Counted from the first letter of the stretch, positions 11,901 to 22,878 are shown. The stretch: 64,000 bases of DNA from Pycnococcus provasolii (GCA_938743325.2 OW568870.1:62001-126000); one strand, 5' to 3'. The notes: generated from the letters alone by a model not told the origin. Program-made: numbers and translations.

Positions 11901-14900
11901 GCGCTCGATGGCCCGGTCATTAATTGGCGAACACCGCCTCGTGATGAAATGCCCTTTGGCTTCGTCTACGGGCAGACACCTTGGAAGAAATTGGGCACCT
12001 CGAGTAGTGCGGCAAGCCCTGTCGCCCCTTGCACGGGAGAATTGGCGAACGCAATCTTCCCACAATGTGCTGCCACGGCTCGTGACAGAGTCGACGGAGA
12101 TGTGTCTTTCACGATCAAGACTACAAATCAGGGAGACTGCACACCCGCTGTTCTGGCGTCAGGCCTGTGTCGACCAGGCATTCACCGCTTCTTTTTCTCG
12201 GCTGCCGATTTCGACGGAAACATAGGAAATGGCAACACCGCGATTGAGATCGAGGTGTTACGGGGATGGGAAGAAATCTACGTGACATATGCAAAGGGAG
12301 ACTGCAGTCAGGTCCTCGACCCACGAAAACGAGAGAGCTCAAGCATACGCTCCGACGTTGCGTCATCTCTTGCATTACCAGTCGGTCGGGTGCGCATTCA
12401 CACGTGCGAGCAAGACCCAGCTCTTAGTCGTCGCATGGGCGGACTGGCGGCACGTCTGCGTGTTTACGTTGTTCGTGCATTCAACGATGGTGGACCACTG
12501 CGCCCCGAGCAGTATAGTGCTAATCGACGAAGCAGCCCTGCGCACCCATATGCCGCGGGTGTGGATGCAGGAGCCTTGTACGACTTCAAATTTCACGGCG
12601 CTGAGGTGGTTGGCGCGGATCCGAATGGAGATTGGGCTCTGAGCATGCGCGTAAAGTCAGCATCACTTCGTGTTGACGATTCTGCGAAGCTGGTGCTAAA
12701 TATTACGGATGACGTAAATGACGTAAACCAGAATCTGGGAGACATCAAAAAAAAAGAAGATGGCACATTTGGTTCGTTGGCCAGCTCTTTTGCATCTTCA
12801 TTCGACACGGGCGTTAATGACTTGGTAGCGCGTAAGGATGAAATTGCTGCAGCAACAAGCGATCTGTCCGAATTGCTGGACAAATCAACACAAGCACTAT
12901 CGGTCAGTGGCCGTCGGTACCCGTGGACGCCGTCGGACGATAGCTCTGCTTTGCTTCTAGCCATGTTTGGGGAAAGCATCGATGCACAGTGCCGTGGTGC
13001 GAATGGCGCCCGGCACGTCTACTACAATATCAGCTCCTACAATATGCCTCTACATGCGGATGAGATTCCTTCACCGACATCAGCAGACAATGCGTCTAGC
13101 GTGCAAGATGAACAAGAACGTCGACATGAGGGCGACATCGCGAGAAGGTTGCTTCGCGACCATTCATTGCAGAGAAGGACGGGCAGCAGTTCTGAAGTTG
13201 TGATTGAAGCGACACTGCAAGAGTCCTCATCCGACAAGCAAAAGTCCTTGTCGCCCTCTCTTGAAGCAAGAAGCGATCTTATCAACTATGTGGGATACAC
13301 CACGCGAGCACGATCGTTTGGAGCAGCGAGCAGGCTACGTGTGGTGGGAGGCGTGCTCGTCACGCAGCGCCGAACGGCACGTAGAGCAGGGTGCCGCGGG
13401 CGCACGATGCTAGGAAGGAGCAGGGATACGTCGAATATACGCGATGCCTTGACGATGGATTCTAGTGAAGCGAATCGCTTTGAGCAACTTTACCGGGAGT
13501 TGCAGTGCTCAATTCTTGATACAGGCGGTGCGTTCGGATTTGATGCAATGTTTGCGCGAATGGACTTTCCATCGGATGTGACGTCGACATCCTCCTCAGG
13601 AGAGAATTCATTCCATGCACTGTACAACCCTGCACTTCCCTTCGTGAAGCAAGCTTTCTACAATTCTACCGAGTTCGGTGACTCTGGATTACCGTTTGCA
13701 TTTTTCGAACGCGCTTACGACGAAAGCACCGTTTCCGCCGACGTGGAGGGTGCACTCTTCGACGTTTACATCGACGGCACTCTGATGGAGGATAGAGCAA
13801 AGCTGTTGCTGTCATATTTGCAGGCGTCGCGCTTTGTGGACCAACGGACGCGATTTGTGGACTTTCGCTTCCTCCTGCACAATGTTCCCGAAGAGGTGCT
13901 TGCAGATGTACGAGTTCGAATAAGTATTGATGCTCACGGTCGCATCTCAACAGAGGCTGACGTATGGAAGCTCTCACTGTTTGACTACTTCGGAACGGCA
14001 CGACGCGCGGCATGGTTCGCCGTCGAGTTGCTGGTTGCGGCATTCGCAATTGCCTTATGCGTGAGCTCGATCGGTGATATGCGACAATTTTTGCACTTGC
14101 TGCACGCGTCTTTGATTCGGCGACTACAGGGACGAATCGTTCGTCGCCACTTTCTACTCGACGCATGGACGATTGTGGTAGATGTACTTAAGCTTGCTAT
14201 TCCATTATCCATGCTCTCGGCAAGCATAGTGCGTTTCGTATTTTTTTTCGGGCACGTGCGCAACTTCACTTACGAGCGAAACTATCGCTGGTACGACGGC
14301 GATGGATCGGCCGCTGCACGTATCCTGTTGCCCAAGCGACTCGCCGGACCTCAGCCTCCTTTGGTCGGCTATCCCCGCGGCGCATTCCGTCACACGATGA
14401 CGAGTGACTTTTCCGATAGAGATGCGTACCTGCAACTTCTCGATAGGGTGGATGATATGCACGTGCTAAGTACGTTGTATAGCTTGCTTCAAGTTCCCAT
14501 CCTGCTTGGTATTGCTGCAAACATTGCTCGACAGTGCTTTAGCCTTTCGATGCTTTACCCATTTATGCTTACGCTGCGACGGAGCTTGCCGAGTATTGCG
14601 ACGGTAGTCATTGTGCTTATAGGTTTTGTCGCCGGGTGTTCTTATATCCTTCACTTGCTCGCTGGCGATCGCGTCGCTGAGTACAGCCGGGTTTTGCATG
14701 CAGTCGACAAGTTTGCGGATTTTCAACTAGATCGCGAGGAGGGTATGGTCAAGTACGAGCTGAGCATCGGCAGAGGGCAAGGTGTGCTTATCGATCCGAT
14801 GCAGCAATTCGCAATCATGCTGGTGCATTTATTCTATCCGCTGCTAACTGCGCTCACGATGCTGAAATTCATTTTCGCCATCTTATTCGGACTGTTCTGG

Positions 14901-16621
14901 AAAGAACGCGATCGGCGAGTAGCCAGAGAACGCCTAGAGAAGCGTCGCCGGACGTCCGACCAAAGTCTTGCTCGTAATTTAATGCGCAACCATGGCCATT
15001 TGGACCAAGCACGAGATCTCCTGAGCGCACTTCTCTACAACTTAGGTTGGAGGAATGCCTCTGCTTTCGTCTTCACCGGTAATGTGAAGTGGCTGGATGT
15101 CAGACGAGCTTTGCCAGGTTTTACATCGGCAAAGAATGCGAGTGGCAGAGGCCTCTTGATGGACGATGCAGGAACTACAACGCCAACACCAATTTCGCCA
15201 TTAAGCCCATTGTCATCTCCAGCTATGTTCGGCGCTACGGCCGCAATTAGAGAGAGAGCAAGTGGTGGTGCACGAGCTATTTTGGATATGCATGAATCAC
15301 GATCAACTCCCATCAAGTTGGGCGCTGATGGAATGGTTTCGCCGATTTCGCCGAGTGCTGGTCGGTGGCGACGAGCACAAAAGCTCATTCGTCTAACAGA
15401 GAGAAGCATTCATGTGCTGGAGGACCTTTTGCAACGCCGTAAAGATTACGGAGGTTTAAAAAGTCACGCCATCAGTACCACAGTTGACAGTATCGATTTG
15501 CGCCGGATATCAAACAGGCTTGTGACAGGCGAAATGCGGGGTAAAGGTTTACTAACTGATTCCTCTCGGTACCTTCGCATGAACCAGGTGAACCGTCAGG
15601 AACTTACCGTTCCCTTGCTCGGCATGCGTAAGTCTGCCTCTACTAAACATCCATAGCGGATAGACAAACAATTCACTAACACCCTAACCCACTAAATAAA
15701 ACAGTCGGCCCCACGGCACTTGGCGAAGTTTTGCATGCATTGCACCTGGTAGCGTCGGAAAATGCGAAAGTTCAATCGCGCAACCTCAGCAGGATGCAAA
15801 TCGACAGAACGGCGCGTAAGGATGGCACGATATTGCCAAGAGAAAGTTCTCGCGATACATCTTTCGCGCTTTCCGATGCAAAAGTTGAGAAGAGTGACGC
15901 CATCTTTGATCTTAAGAGTCTGCAGCATCGCACCGCGATGGACGATTTGTTGTATCGCTTTGCCACGACAAATGAGCAGTATCGCTTACATAGCACGACA
16001 AAGCACCTTCAGGACGCTAAGCATCGACAGATTGTGCACGATGCATGCTTCCGCGTTGCGCATCGTATTATCCACGACATCGGCTGGCGCTCAGGCTCGG
16101 AGTTTGACCATTATTACGGCAATGCACTAGCGGAGGCTGTTCTGCGGCGTGCACGAGATACGGCGAGGGGGATGTCAGCGATTCTTGCGGATATGATGGT
16201 GCTCAGCTCAGCCCTACCTCCTGCTGCAAGGTCGATAATGCGCAAGCAAGCAAATGAAGCAAAACGTCGAAGTCGGTGGCGCGCTACTCTGCTTCCAGTG
16301 AAATTAGGCAACTACAAGAGGAAGAAAATCATGCGCGCGGAGAAGCTCGTACGTGATGCAGTGAGATTCGGAAGGCGTGGTGTGAATGCCATTTCAAAGG
16401 GATCGTGGTATGCTTTGCGTGCTATGCTCACCGCGCTGTGCGTCGAAGACAAGCGGGGCCGCCTCCTTGGAGGAATACTAGATGAAGAGCGTGAAGAAGA
16501 CGCCTTCCGGTGGGACGATGTCGAAGACGACTACATGTCATCTCCTCGAAAGCCTGGTCGACCCAAGAAAAGAAAATTGCGCAAGCAGTTGATCAAGGAT
16601 GTTCTCAGAGGTGGTGACTAA
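4488..16621 (+). CDS. Giant polycystin (PKD2/TRPP-family) channel with adhesive ectodomain
   Basis: Two exons, 4488-15627 and 15705-16621, encode 4018 aa; the ATG at 4488 has a GCCGCCATGG context. Residues about 82-102 form one TM segment, taken as S1. Then follow a CGDGVCEQPYE...CPADCG Cys motif (147-175), Pro-rich stalks (381-551, 1000-1198, 1270-1308, 1785-1886), two seven-bladed FG-GAP-like propellers (553-998 and 1309-1745; blades read like FGSRVALSSDGSRVAIG), and five Ig-like DUF5011/HYR-type modules (about 1888-2595; ITLIGPDEVDV, NVDGAIVV). A polycystin extracellular (TOP) domain follows at about 2990-3165 (VDQRTRFVDFRFLLHN), then TMs S2-S6 with a pore loop (about 3174-3476) and a basic tail that continues into exon 2. 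Polycystins are Ca2+-permeable cation channels of cilia and plasma membrane. A mechanosensory or adhesion role is inferred from the ectodomain. Confidence is high for the family and moderate for blade and TM limits. Confidence 0.88.
7812..8063 (+). repeat. 42-bp coding tandem repeat, six copies
   Basis: Six near-identical 42-bp units in the second Pro-rich stalk of the channel gene, each encoding PPPAIASSSGPSPS. The last two units vary (GPLPS, GPSPP). The DNA copies differ by only a few bases, which points to recent expansion or gene conversion. Confidence 0.9.
15628..15704 (+). other. Intron in the polycystin gene
   Basis: A 77-nt intron with donor ATGC|GTAAGT and acceptor AAAACAG|TC; CACTAAC near 15675 is a possible branch site. 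Exon 1 is 11140 nt (one base over) and exon 2 supplies the other two, so splicing joins the long frame exactly to the 296-codon frame that follows. Without splicing, translation stops at 15656. Confidence 0.88.
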
Positions 16622-16742
16622 GAAAGGGAATGTGGGCGTGTACAGTGTGTGTGGGTTTCCTTTTATTGTTTATATTTGCCAAAGAGCATCCTTTTTATTA
16701 TATCATTACACACACCACGCACAGACAGCCACGTGTCATACG

Positions 16743-19319
16743 TCAAACAAACCCTGTTTGTTTCTTTCCAACCAGGGCATCTCTCCCACCAACGAACACA
16801 AACACGTCCTCATTCGCGGAAGAGTACTTGGCGTCGCTGGTAAGGCGATCGCGGCGTGCAGTCACCACAGCCCGAGGGGCACGCTGGTTGATGCGTCTGC
16901 GTGCCGTTTCCACTCGCGTCTTCTGTCGGCTATTCGACGCTGCAGGAAAGGCTCGTGGCACCTTCGTGTATCCAAATTTAGGTTCCACAGCCACCTTGCT
17001 CAGCCAGCCTCCTCCAGCGTCTTCCCTCACCTCGGAAGGTTCGGCGCCTAGACGTCCCCTGCTTGCACTCAAATACGGCGCACGCGTGAATGAAAATGCG
17101 CAAGTCTGATTTCTTGCCGGGGCTGTCGTAGGACGCTCGACGTTAGGAGAGGAAGGAGCCTCCGGCAGCTCAGGCAAGTCCGCACCCGGTGCTACTAGCG
17201 GATCACTCAGCCATGCACCCCAATTTTTGTTGCACGTGCGCCGTTCTCCCTTCGGCGGCTTAGGCTTCCTCCAAGTCGTCCCGGCCGCCGTCGTCTTGCC
17301 ATCCTCCTCCTCCTCTCCCCCTCCCTCCTCCTCCTCCTTCTCCTCCTCCTCCTCCTCCTTATTCTCCTCCTCCTGCTTCAACTTCTTCTTCGTCTGTTCC
17401 ACAGCGTACACTCGCATTGTCGGAACCACCACGGGATGCGATCGAATCGAACCGTCGTAATCGACTCCCGCCGAGGTGTGCGGCTGATCACGATAACGTA
17501 CCACAGTCCCTCTCGTTGCTGGTCGAGAGGATGAGGTTGTCATCGCAGTCGTAGGACGGCTGTGGCCCAGAGATGCCATCGCCGCCGCCATTGCCGCCTC
17601 CGTCTCCGTCTCCGTCTCCGTCCTCAGCGACGTCGGGGCCAGGCGGTCTTCCCGTGTTGTCGTACGCAAGCTGCTCAGAGCAAGCGTGTGCGAATAGGGG
17701 AGAAACTGTTTAGGTGGTGGTGACGATGCCACGAATAGCTGTTTGGTGCCACTGCCTTCCCTACTTGGTGAAGATGCTGGCTTTCGTCGCATGCGCTTCG
17801 ACACCGAAGGAGAGCCTGGCCGCGCTCGCGGTGAGCCCATTGGCAGGCTTGCCACCAGGCGCGGCGTAGTCGGTACTGGCTCGCTCCTCGTGGCCATTTC
17901 TTCGCCGGTATTGTCTCGAGGGGGATGAGGAGGGGGCACGACGCTTGGAACGCGGTACACACGCGACTGACTCAGGGCGTCTGTCACAATCGCCAGCTTC
18001 GTCTCGTAGCGGCGCATCTCCTTTCTCCTCGCATCGAGCATGTCCTGCCGTCTGCGTGCCTGCTCGCTGCGCATGTTTGTTCGCACGAGCAGCACCTCGC
18101 TAATCTCCTCGCTCAAAACGTGGCCCAGTCCTCCGGATGGCTGCCCTGATCCAAACTGCTCGTCGTAATGCTTCGCTAGAACCGGAGGCGGCAGAGCCTC
18201 CTCGAGCGGCGCACGATCGAGCGTTTGTTTCCATGGCTTGTGCGACTTGGTAGCCTTCGACATCGCCCCCGTTGGCAGCGACATCGTGAGTGATCCCGTC
18301 TGCATCTCCAGGCTGCGCAGAAGGGTGAGGTGTGGCTGAGAGACCCGATTTGTCGCGCCACTGCTCGCAGCCCAAGGCGGCGGCGCCGCTCGGCGCCGCC
18401 TCAAGGGACTGCGATGAAACGTGGGCGAATCTCCTCCGTCTCTTACGACGCTGAGGCGCGGTGCACCAAGGCTGCTCAGGTCAACGCGGCGATAGCTCTC
18501 GTCTCGCTTCGGCGACACCGCGCGTTTTCTCTCCGCGTCAGCTGGGCTGCCATCTCCGCCGTCTGCCGCCAGTGCCGAAGCCGACTCGCCGTCGTTCTTC
18601 GCAGTCGTCGAAGTTGCTATGATGCGACTCGCCGCGCTCTCATCCGGCAGCAGGACGCTCGGAGAGAACTTCGAGTGGCTGTAGCCCCCCGCGACCTTGA
18701 AGCTCACGAGTGCCATCGCCTTGTTCCTGGCACGTATCCACCGTCTCTTTGCAATGTAGCGTCGCATGTGCCTTGCAATTATGATGCGCGCCACATCCGC
18801 GCTCATCTTATGGTGCCGACTCCGCGTCTGTTTGCTATATTCAGCCTCGACGCTCGCATAACGGCTCTGTTTGTCGCGAGCCGTTTGGTAAAACGCTTCC
18901 AAGCGTGTATCGCTCGCACCGTCGTCAACGTCGGTCTGGCTGCGCACCGGCCCAAACTCTTTCTCGTAGCTTCTCGCAGCGCGCCTTGCTTCTCTCAGCG
19001 TCGTTTGCTTATTGCTCGCCTGCAGGTGGTCCAGGGTGGAGAAAATATTCCTCTGCTGCCTGATGAAAGCCGTGAGTGCCTCCTGTCTCGCGGCTTCTCC
19101 GTGCTTGTCTCCGTCAAACTCGAGTGACGTGTTCCGTTTCTGCCATCTGTCGAAGCGCACTTTATCCGAATTTCTGAAGCTCGTTCCGACGTGCACCATC
19201 GCCTTTTGAATGCCTTGCAGCCTGCTCGCCGCCACCTGCACGGTCCCCGACGGCGGCACGGACTTGGCTATGATAGCCTCCACCGGCAGTTCGGAGGCTA
19301 TCATAGCGTGAGTGGGCAT
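16743..19319 (-). CDS. IQ-motif coiled-coil protein with RPTTA motifs, possibly ciliary
   Basis: 858 aa from the ATG at 19319. The frame is open a further 86 codons upstream, but those codons are low in complexity and begin at weaker sites. Residues about 170-205 form a basic helix resembling an IQ/calmodulin-binding segment (ARIIIARHMRRYIAKRRW). Most of the rest is disordered Ser/Pro/Arg-rich sequence with an acidic Glu run (about 643-677), and short RPTTA-like motifs occur (SRPTTAM, ERPTTAP), a feature I associate with many flagellar-associated proteins. I recognise no catalytic domain. A perfect 15-bp hairpin lies in codons 5-18. The stop is 121 bases from the end of the channel gene, so the two genes converge. 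Family unknown; the ciliary link is a guess. Confidence 0.7.
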   Translation of the reverse strand: MPTHAMIASELPVEAIIAKSVPPSGTVQVAASRLQGIQKAMVHVGTSFRNSDKVRFDRWQKRNTSLEFDGDKHGEAARQEALTAFIRQQRNIFSTLDHLQASNKQTTLREARRAARSYEKEFGPVRSQTDVDDGASDTRLEAFYQTARDKQSRYASVEAEYSKQTRSRHHKMSADVARIIIARHMRRYIAKRRWIRARNKAMALVSFKVAGGYSHSKFSPSVLLPDESAASRIIATSTTAKNDGESASALAADGGDGSPADAERKRAVSPKRDESYRRVDLSSLGAPRLSVVRDGGDSPTFHRSPLRRRRAAPPPWAASSGATNRVSQPHLTLLRSLEMQTGSLTMSLPTGAMSKATKSHKPWKQTLDRAPLEEALPPPVLAKHYDEQFGSGQPSGGLGHVLSEEISEVLLVRTNMRSEQARRRQDMLDARRKEMRRYETKLAIVTDALSQSRVYRVPSVVPPPHPPRDNTGEEMATRSEPVPTTPRLVASLPMGSPRARPGSPSVSKRMRRKPASSPSREGSGTKQLFVASSPPPKQFLPYSHTLALSSLRTTTREDRLAPTSLRTETETETEAAMAAAMASLGHSRPTTAMTTSSSRPATRGTVVRYRDQPHTSAGVDYDGSIRSHPVVVPTMRVYAVEQTKKKLKQEEENKEEEEEEKEEEEGGGEEEEDGKTTAAGTTWRKPKPPKGERRTCNKNWGAWLSDPLVAPGADLPELPEAPSSPNVERPTTAPARNQTCAFSFTRAPYLSASRGRLGAEPSEVREDAGGGWLSKVAVEPKFGYTKVPRAFPAASNSRQKTRVETARRRINQRAPRAVVTARRDRLTSDAKYSSANEDVFVFVGGRDALVGKKQTGFV
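19267..19307 (-). promoter_or_regulatory. Perfect 15-bp inverted repeat in the first codons
   Basis: Arms 19267-19281 and 19293-19307 (GCTATGATAGCCTCC and its exact complement) flank an 11-base loop, starting 13 bases inside the coding sequence that begins at 19319. In mRNA this is a strong hairpin just after the start codon. A role in translation or as a cruciform is inferred. Confidence 0.7.
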
Positions 19320-20451
19320 ATGGGAGTAGAACTGATGGCGAGTGATGGCGAGTGATGGAGCCAGTAAAGGTAAAGGGAAGGCTACGATAGTACCTTTAAG
19401 GTGAGGCCGGCAGGTGGGGCAAGACAAGACAAGACGTCCAAAGTCGCATGGCAATGATGGCATTCCTTCCTTCCTTCCTTCCTCGCAGTTGGCAGGGGCC
19501 GGGAAAGCTCTCCCTCTCAGCCTCTCAGCCTCCTCCTCCTCCTCGTCGTCGTCGACCACCCTTCTCAACGGCCACACGCTGTTACAGTATACATTTTGTT
19601 TGAGCCCTTCAAGGAAGAAAGCCTTTCAAGGCTTTTGCCCGCCTCGTCTTCGTCCGAGACAGCTTGAAGACGCTCGCGATCGTCTCCGCCGACTCCGCGA
19701 TGCATTCACCAATCCAGCGACGCGATCGAGCCTCTTCGCCGGTAGGAAACGCCCCTTATTGGCGATTGGCATCGGGATCCACCCATGCTCATTTAAGTTA
19801 CCAGATGGCAGAAGGGCGAAGGAAGCGCACTTCAAACTAAACTTACCTTAAGCCAACTATTCCGTACGGTGGTGCGCTTCTTCTTCTTCTTCTTCATCCG
19901 CGCCATCTCCCACGGCCGGATGCCAAACCAGAAAAAGAAACGAAAAAAAAAGGAAAAAAAGGGAAACCCTGATGCGCAGTTGCAGGAATGAGACTTGCCC
20001 ACGGACAGACGGAGGAGCGAGGACGAGAAGAGAAGAGAAGAGACCCTCATTGGCGCCCAGACAGACACACACACAGAGTCGAGACCAGGGAAGGCGAACT
20101 CTTGCTGAATGAAGCCTTTGCAAACCAAGAAGAGCTCAGGCTCAGGCTCAGGCTAGGCGGCCCATGCCCTCCCCTCGGGCCTCTCCCCCCCTCGTCCTCG
20201 GAGGAGGGGGAACTCGGAGGAGGTGGAACTCGGAGGAGGGAAGGCGCCATCCCATCTCCCCCCTTGGACGAGTTCACGATCTGAACTTCACCTTCGTTCC
20301 ACACCTTACCTTAAACAGTAGCACTCACCTTAAGGCATCCCTCTCGAGGTGCGTCTCGTCCCGTCTCGTCTCAGCTGGTTTGGTCTCAGATTCCCTTGAT
20401 CTTTCACCACTCACTCCCCCCCTCCCACTCTTCCTCAAACATCTCTCTCAG
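19320..20451. other. 1.1-kb divergent intergenic region
   Basis: Upstream region shared by the IQ protein (minus) and the alanine-rich membrane protein (plus). It holds a CTTC run near 19465-19484, a GCTCAG hexanucleotide run near 20131-20155, AAG/TTC-rich tracts and a CCTTAAGG site at 20328-20335. I see no gene. Confidence 0.5.
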
Positions 20452-21431
20452 ATGGCGATGATGATGACGAACGCGCGCAGGCATCTCGCGCTCCTCCTCC
20501 TGCTCCTAGCAATGGCCCCTCTCCTCACAATGGCGCGCGTGCTCTTGCAGGACGCCGCGGCCACAACAACGCTCGTGGGGGGAGCCAAGGCAGAGGTACG
20601 CAACTTGACATGATCGGGGAACAACGACGTCTCGAGCGTCTCGAAACGAATACAAACAGACACTCACACAAAGACAAAAAAAAACAAAACAAAACACGCA
20701 CACGCGCGCTCTTTATCTCAAAAAAAAAACAGGTTGTGATGGAGGCAATGAAGGAGGCGACGGATGCGGCAGCTGAGGCAAAGGACGAGGCTATCGCCGC
20801 GAACGACGCCGCGGTGGCGCAGGGAGAGGCGGCAGAGGCTGTGGATGCCGCGAAGGAAGCCGAACAGGCGGCAGAGAATGTGGCTGAGGCGATTGTCGAC
20901 GGCGACGAGAAAAAGGCGGAGGACGAGGCGAAGAAGGCGGAGGCGGCGGCCGAAGAGGCTGCCACCGCGGCTGGCGAGGCGGCTGGCGAGGCTGACGCCG
21001 CGGCGGATGCGCTGGCCGAGGAGGGCCAGCAGACGAGCGAGGCGACGCAGACGGCACAAGAGGCTGAGGATGCGGGAAAGGCTGCTGAGGAGGCTGCCGA
21101 GAAGCTGAAGGAGGCTGCGGCGGACATCCGCGAGGGAGACAAGTCGGGCGCCATCATCGCCGCGGAGACGGCAGAGTCGAAGGCTGAGGAGGCTGAGGAT
21201 CTCGCAGAGAAGGCTGAGTCGGACGCATCCAAGGTTGTGAAGCAGGCTGAGTCGCTCGAGGCCTCGGCGGAGGAGCGCGAGGAGGAGGCTCTGGAGGTTG
21301 TGGAGAAGAACAGCCTGCTGAAGACGGCCAAGGAAAACGCGGGCACGATCGGCGGAGTTGGCTTCCTCGTGATTGGCGCGTGCATCGGCATCTGCGTGTG
21401 GCGATATTGCAAGGCGGCGGCTGGCAAGTAA
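20452..21431 (+). CDS. Secreted/type I membrane protein with acidic Ala-rich helix
   Basis: Two exons (20452-20595, 20733-21431) encode 280 aa. Residues 1-29 are a clear signal peptide (a Leu-rich core, LALLLLLLAMAPLLTMA). Exon 2 encodes about 180 residues of Ala/Glu/Lys heptad-like sequence with almost no aromatic or Gly residues, so a long single helix or coiled coil. It ends in a TM segment (GGVGFLVIGACIGICVW) and a short basic tail. The predicted layout is a helical ectodomain anchored by one TM. No family is recognised; LEA-like or cell-surface spacer proteins look similar by composition alone. The splice is in phase 0 and removes a stop at 20611-20613. Confidence 0.8.
20596..20732 (+). 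other. Intron in the Ala-rich membrane protein gene
   Basis: A 137-nt intron, donor CAGAG|GTACGC and acceptor AAAACAG|GTTGTG, phase 0. The acceptor is preceded by a ten-base A run rather than a pyrimidine tract, as in the polycystin intron. Confidence 0.85.
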
Positions 21432-21539
21432 GTAAGCAGCACACGCCCGTAAGTTCACAATAGGTATGGGGAGGGGAATTTCGAGCTTTACTATTTTTGA
21501 AAACTTTTCAATATTTCTAAAACTTTCAAAATTATTTCT

Positions 21540-22691
21540 TTACACGCGCGCGTGGGCTGGTTCGCCTTGAGCCTTCAAAATTTGGTCAACGACCGCACCA
21601 AGGGCGCGTGCGCCAGCACTTCCTCCAACTGCGCGCGCGAGGCATCCCCTCTCCGCGGCGTCAGCCACGGAAGGGTCGAGAGGTACCGAGCCGAGGAAGT
21701 TGAGGCCGTACTTCTTCGCCATGCCCGCAGCACCGTCGCCATCGTAGCCGGGTGGCAGCACGCCGACAGACACCGCGAGGTGCCGTGCCAAATCCGCAGG
21801 CAGCGCCGCGAGAACCTGCTGCGTGACATCGCGCCCGTCGCGCGAATCCACAAGCATGGCGATACCCGTGGAGGTTGGCGACTGCTGCGCGGTTGCCACG
21901 GGAGCGACGAGCCGCGACATGTTCTCGACAACGCCGAGAACGGGAACGGACACCTTGTTGCAAAAGCTGAGCTCCTTTCGCACGTCCGCGAGAGCCACTT
22001 CCTGCGGAGTCGACACAACCACCGCGCCGTCCGCCGACCGTCCGTGCGGGAGAAGCTGCGCGAGGCTAATGTGCTCGTCCGAAGTTCCTGGAGGCGTGTC
22101 AATGATGAGGAAGTCGAGCTCCCCCCACGCGACATCCTTGAGGAACTGCTTGATGAGCCCGTTCTTACGCGGTCCACGCCACACCACCGCCTCGTCCTTC
22201 TCCGGCAGCAGGAATCCACTTGACATGACCACGAGGCTTCCCACGCCATCTCCCATGTCGGCGTCGGCGTTGTCGCTACCACCATCGCCACTCGTCTCGT
22301 GCACCGCCGCCGCAACGGGCTCCCAGCCGCTTGCCGTCATGAGCACGCTGCCGCTTTCCACTCCGAGCATGCGCGGTACAGATGGCCCGCAGATGTCGAC
22401 GTCAAGCAGACCCACATCAAAGCCTCGTCGTGCCAAGTGCAGCGCCATCTGCGCGGATACCGTTGACTTGCCCACGCCACCCTTGCCCGACAGAACGAGA
22501 ACGACGTGGCGCACGTTCGCGAGATTTGCAGCCACGGCTGCCGCGTCCGCGGACAGTGCCGCCTTGAGGGATCCGTCCGCGCACGCGGTGCGGTTCGGGC
22601 AGGTTGCGCACGGGCTCGCCTTCCCCGCGTCGGCGGAGGAGGGTCCTGGGCAGGCGGCGGGCGCGTTGGCGGGCAGCTCCGTGGCGGACAT
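21540..22691 (-). CDS. NBP35: Cytosolic Fe-S cluster scaffold P-loop NTPase, NBP35/NUBP1 type
   Basis: 383 aa from the ATG at 22691. Residues 14-37 carry the N-terminal ferredoxin-like motif Cys14-x13-Cys28-x2-Cys31-x5-Cys37 that defines NBP35 against Mrp/Ind1/CFD1. The deviant Walker A SGKGGVGKST is at 68-77, followed by LLDVDICGPS and DTPPGTSDEH. The Mrp/MinD family assembles 4Fe-4S clusters for cytosolic and nuclear proteins. The VENMS segment is followed by RLVAPV and not by the CPxC of animal and fungal members, which matches the plant form. An insertion of about 25 residues (ETSGDGGSDNADADMGDGVG) lies in the first half of the domain. The identity is secure. Confidence 0.95.
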   Translation of the reverse strand: MSATELPANAPAACPGPSSADAGKASPCATCPNRTACADGSLKAALSADAAAVAANLANVRHVVLVLSGKGGVGKSTVSAQMALHLARRGFDVGLLDVDICGPSVPRMLGVESGSVLMTASGWEPVAAAVHETSGDGGSDNADADMGDGVGSLVVMSSGFLLPEKDEAVVWRGPRKNGLIKQFLKDVAWGELDFLIIDTPPGTSDEHISLAQLLPHGRSADGAVVVSTPQEVALADVRKELSFCNKVSVPVLGVVENMSRLVAPVATAQQSPTSTGIAMLVDSRDGRDVTQQVLAALPADLARHLAVSVGVLPPGYDGDGAAGMAKKYGLNFLGSVPLDPSVADAAERGCLARAVGGSAGARALGAVVDQILKAQGEPAHARV

Positions 22692-22878
22692 GAGAGCACA
22701 AACTGGCGGAAAAGAGCCCGAGGGGGAAGCTGCTCGGGAAAAAGGGGTCAGAATGGGGATCCGTCGTTGGACCGCACCTCGGGAGATCCCTCAGGAGATG
22801 TAGGCTGGCCGCAGACGGAACCAGTAACTAGTACTACAATATGGCGCCCCAACGATCGAGGTGGTGCAACACACCTAG

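Noticed and set aside
20525-21442. 305-codon minus-strand Ser/Ala-rich frame
   Set aside because: Antisense shadow of the Ala-rich helix gene; no domain, composition follows GCx/GAx codons read backwards.
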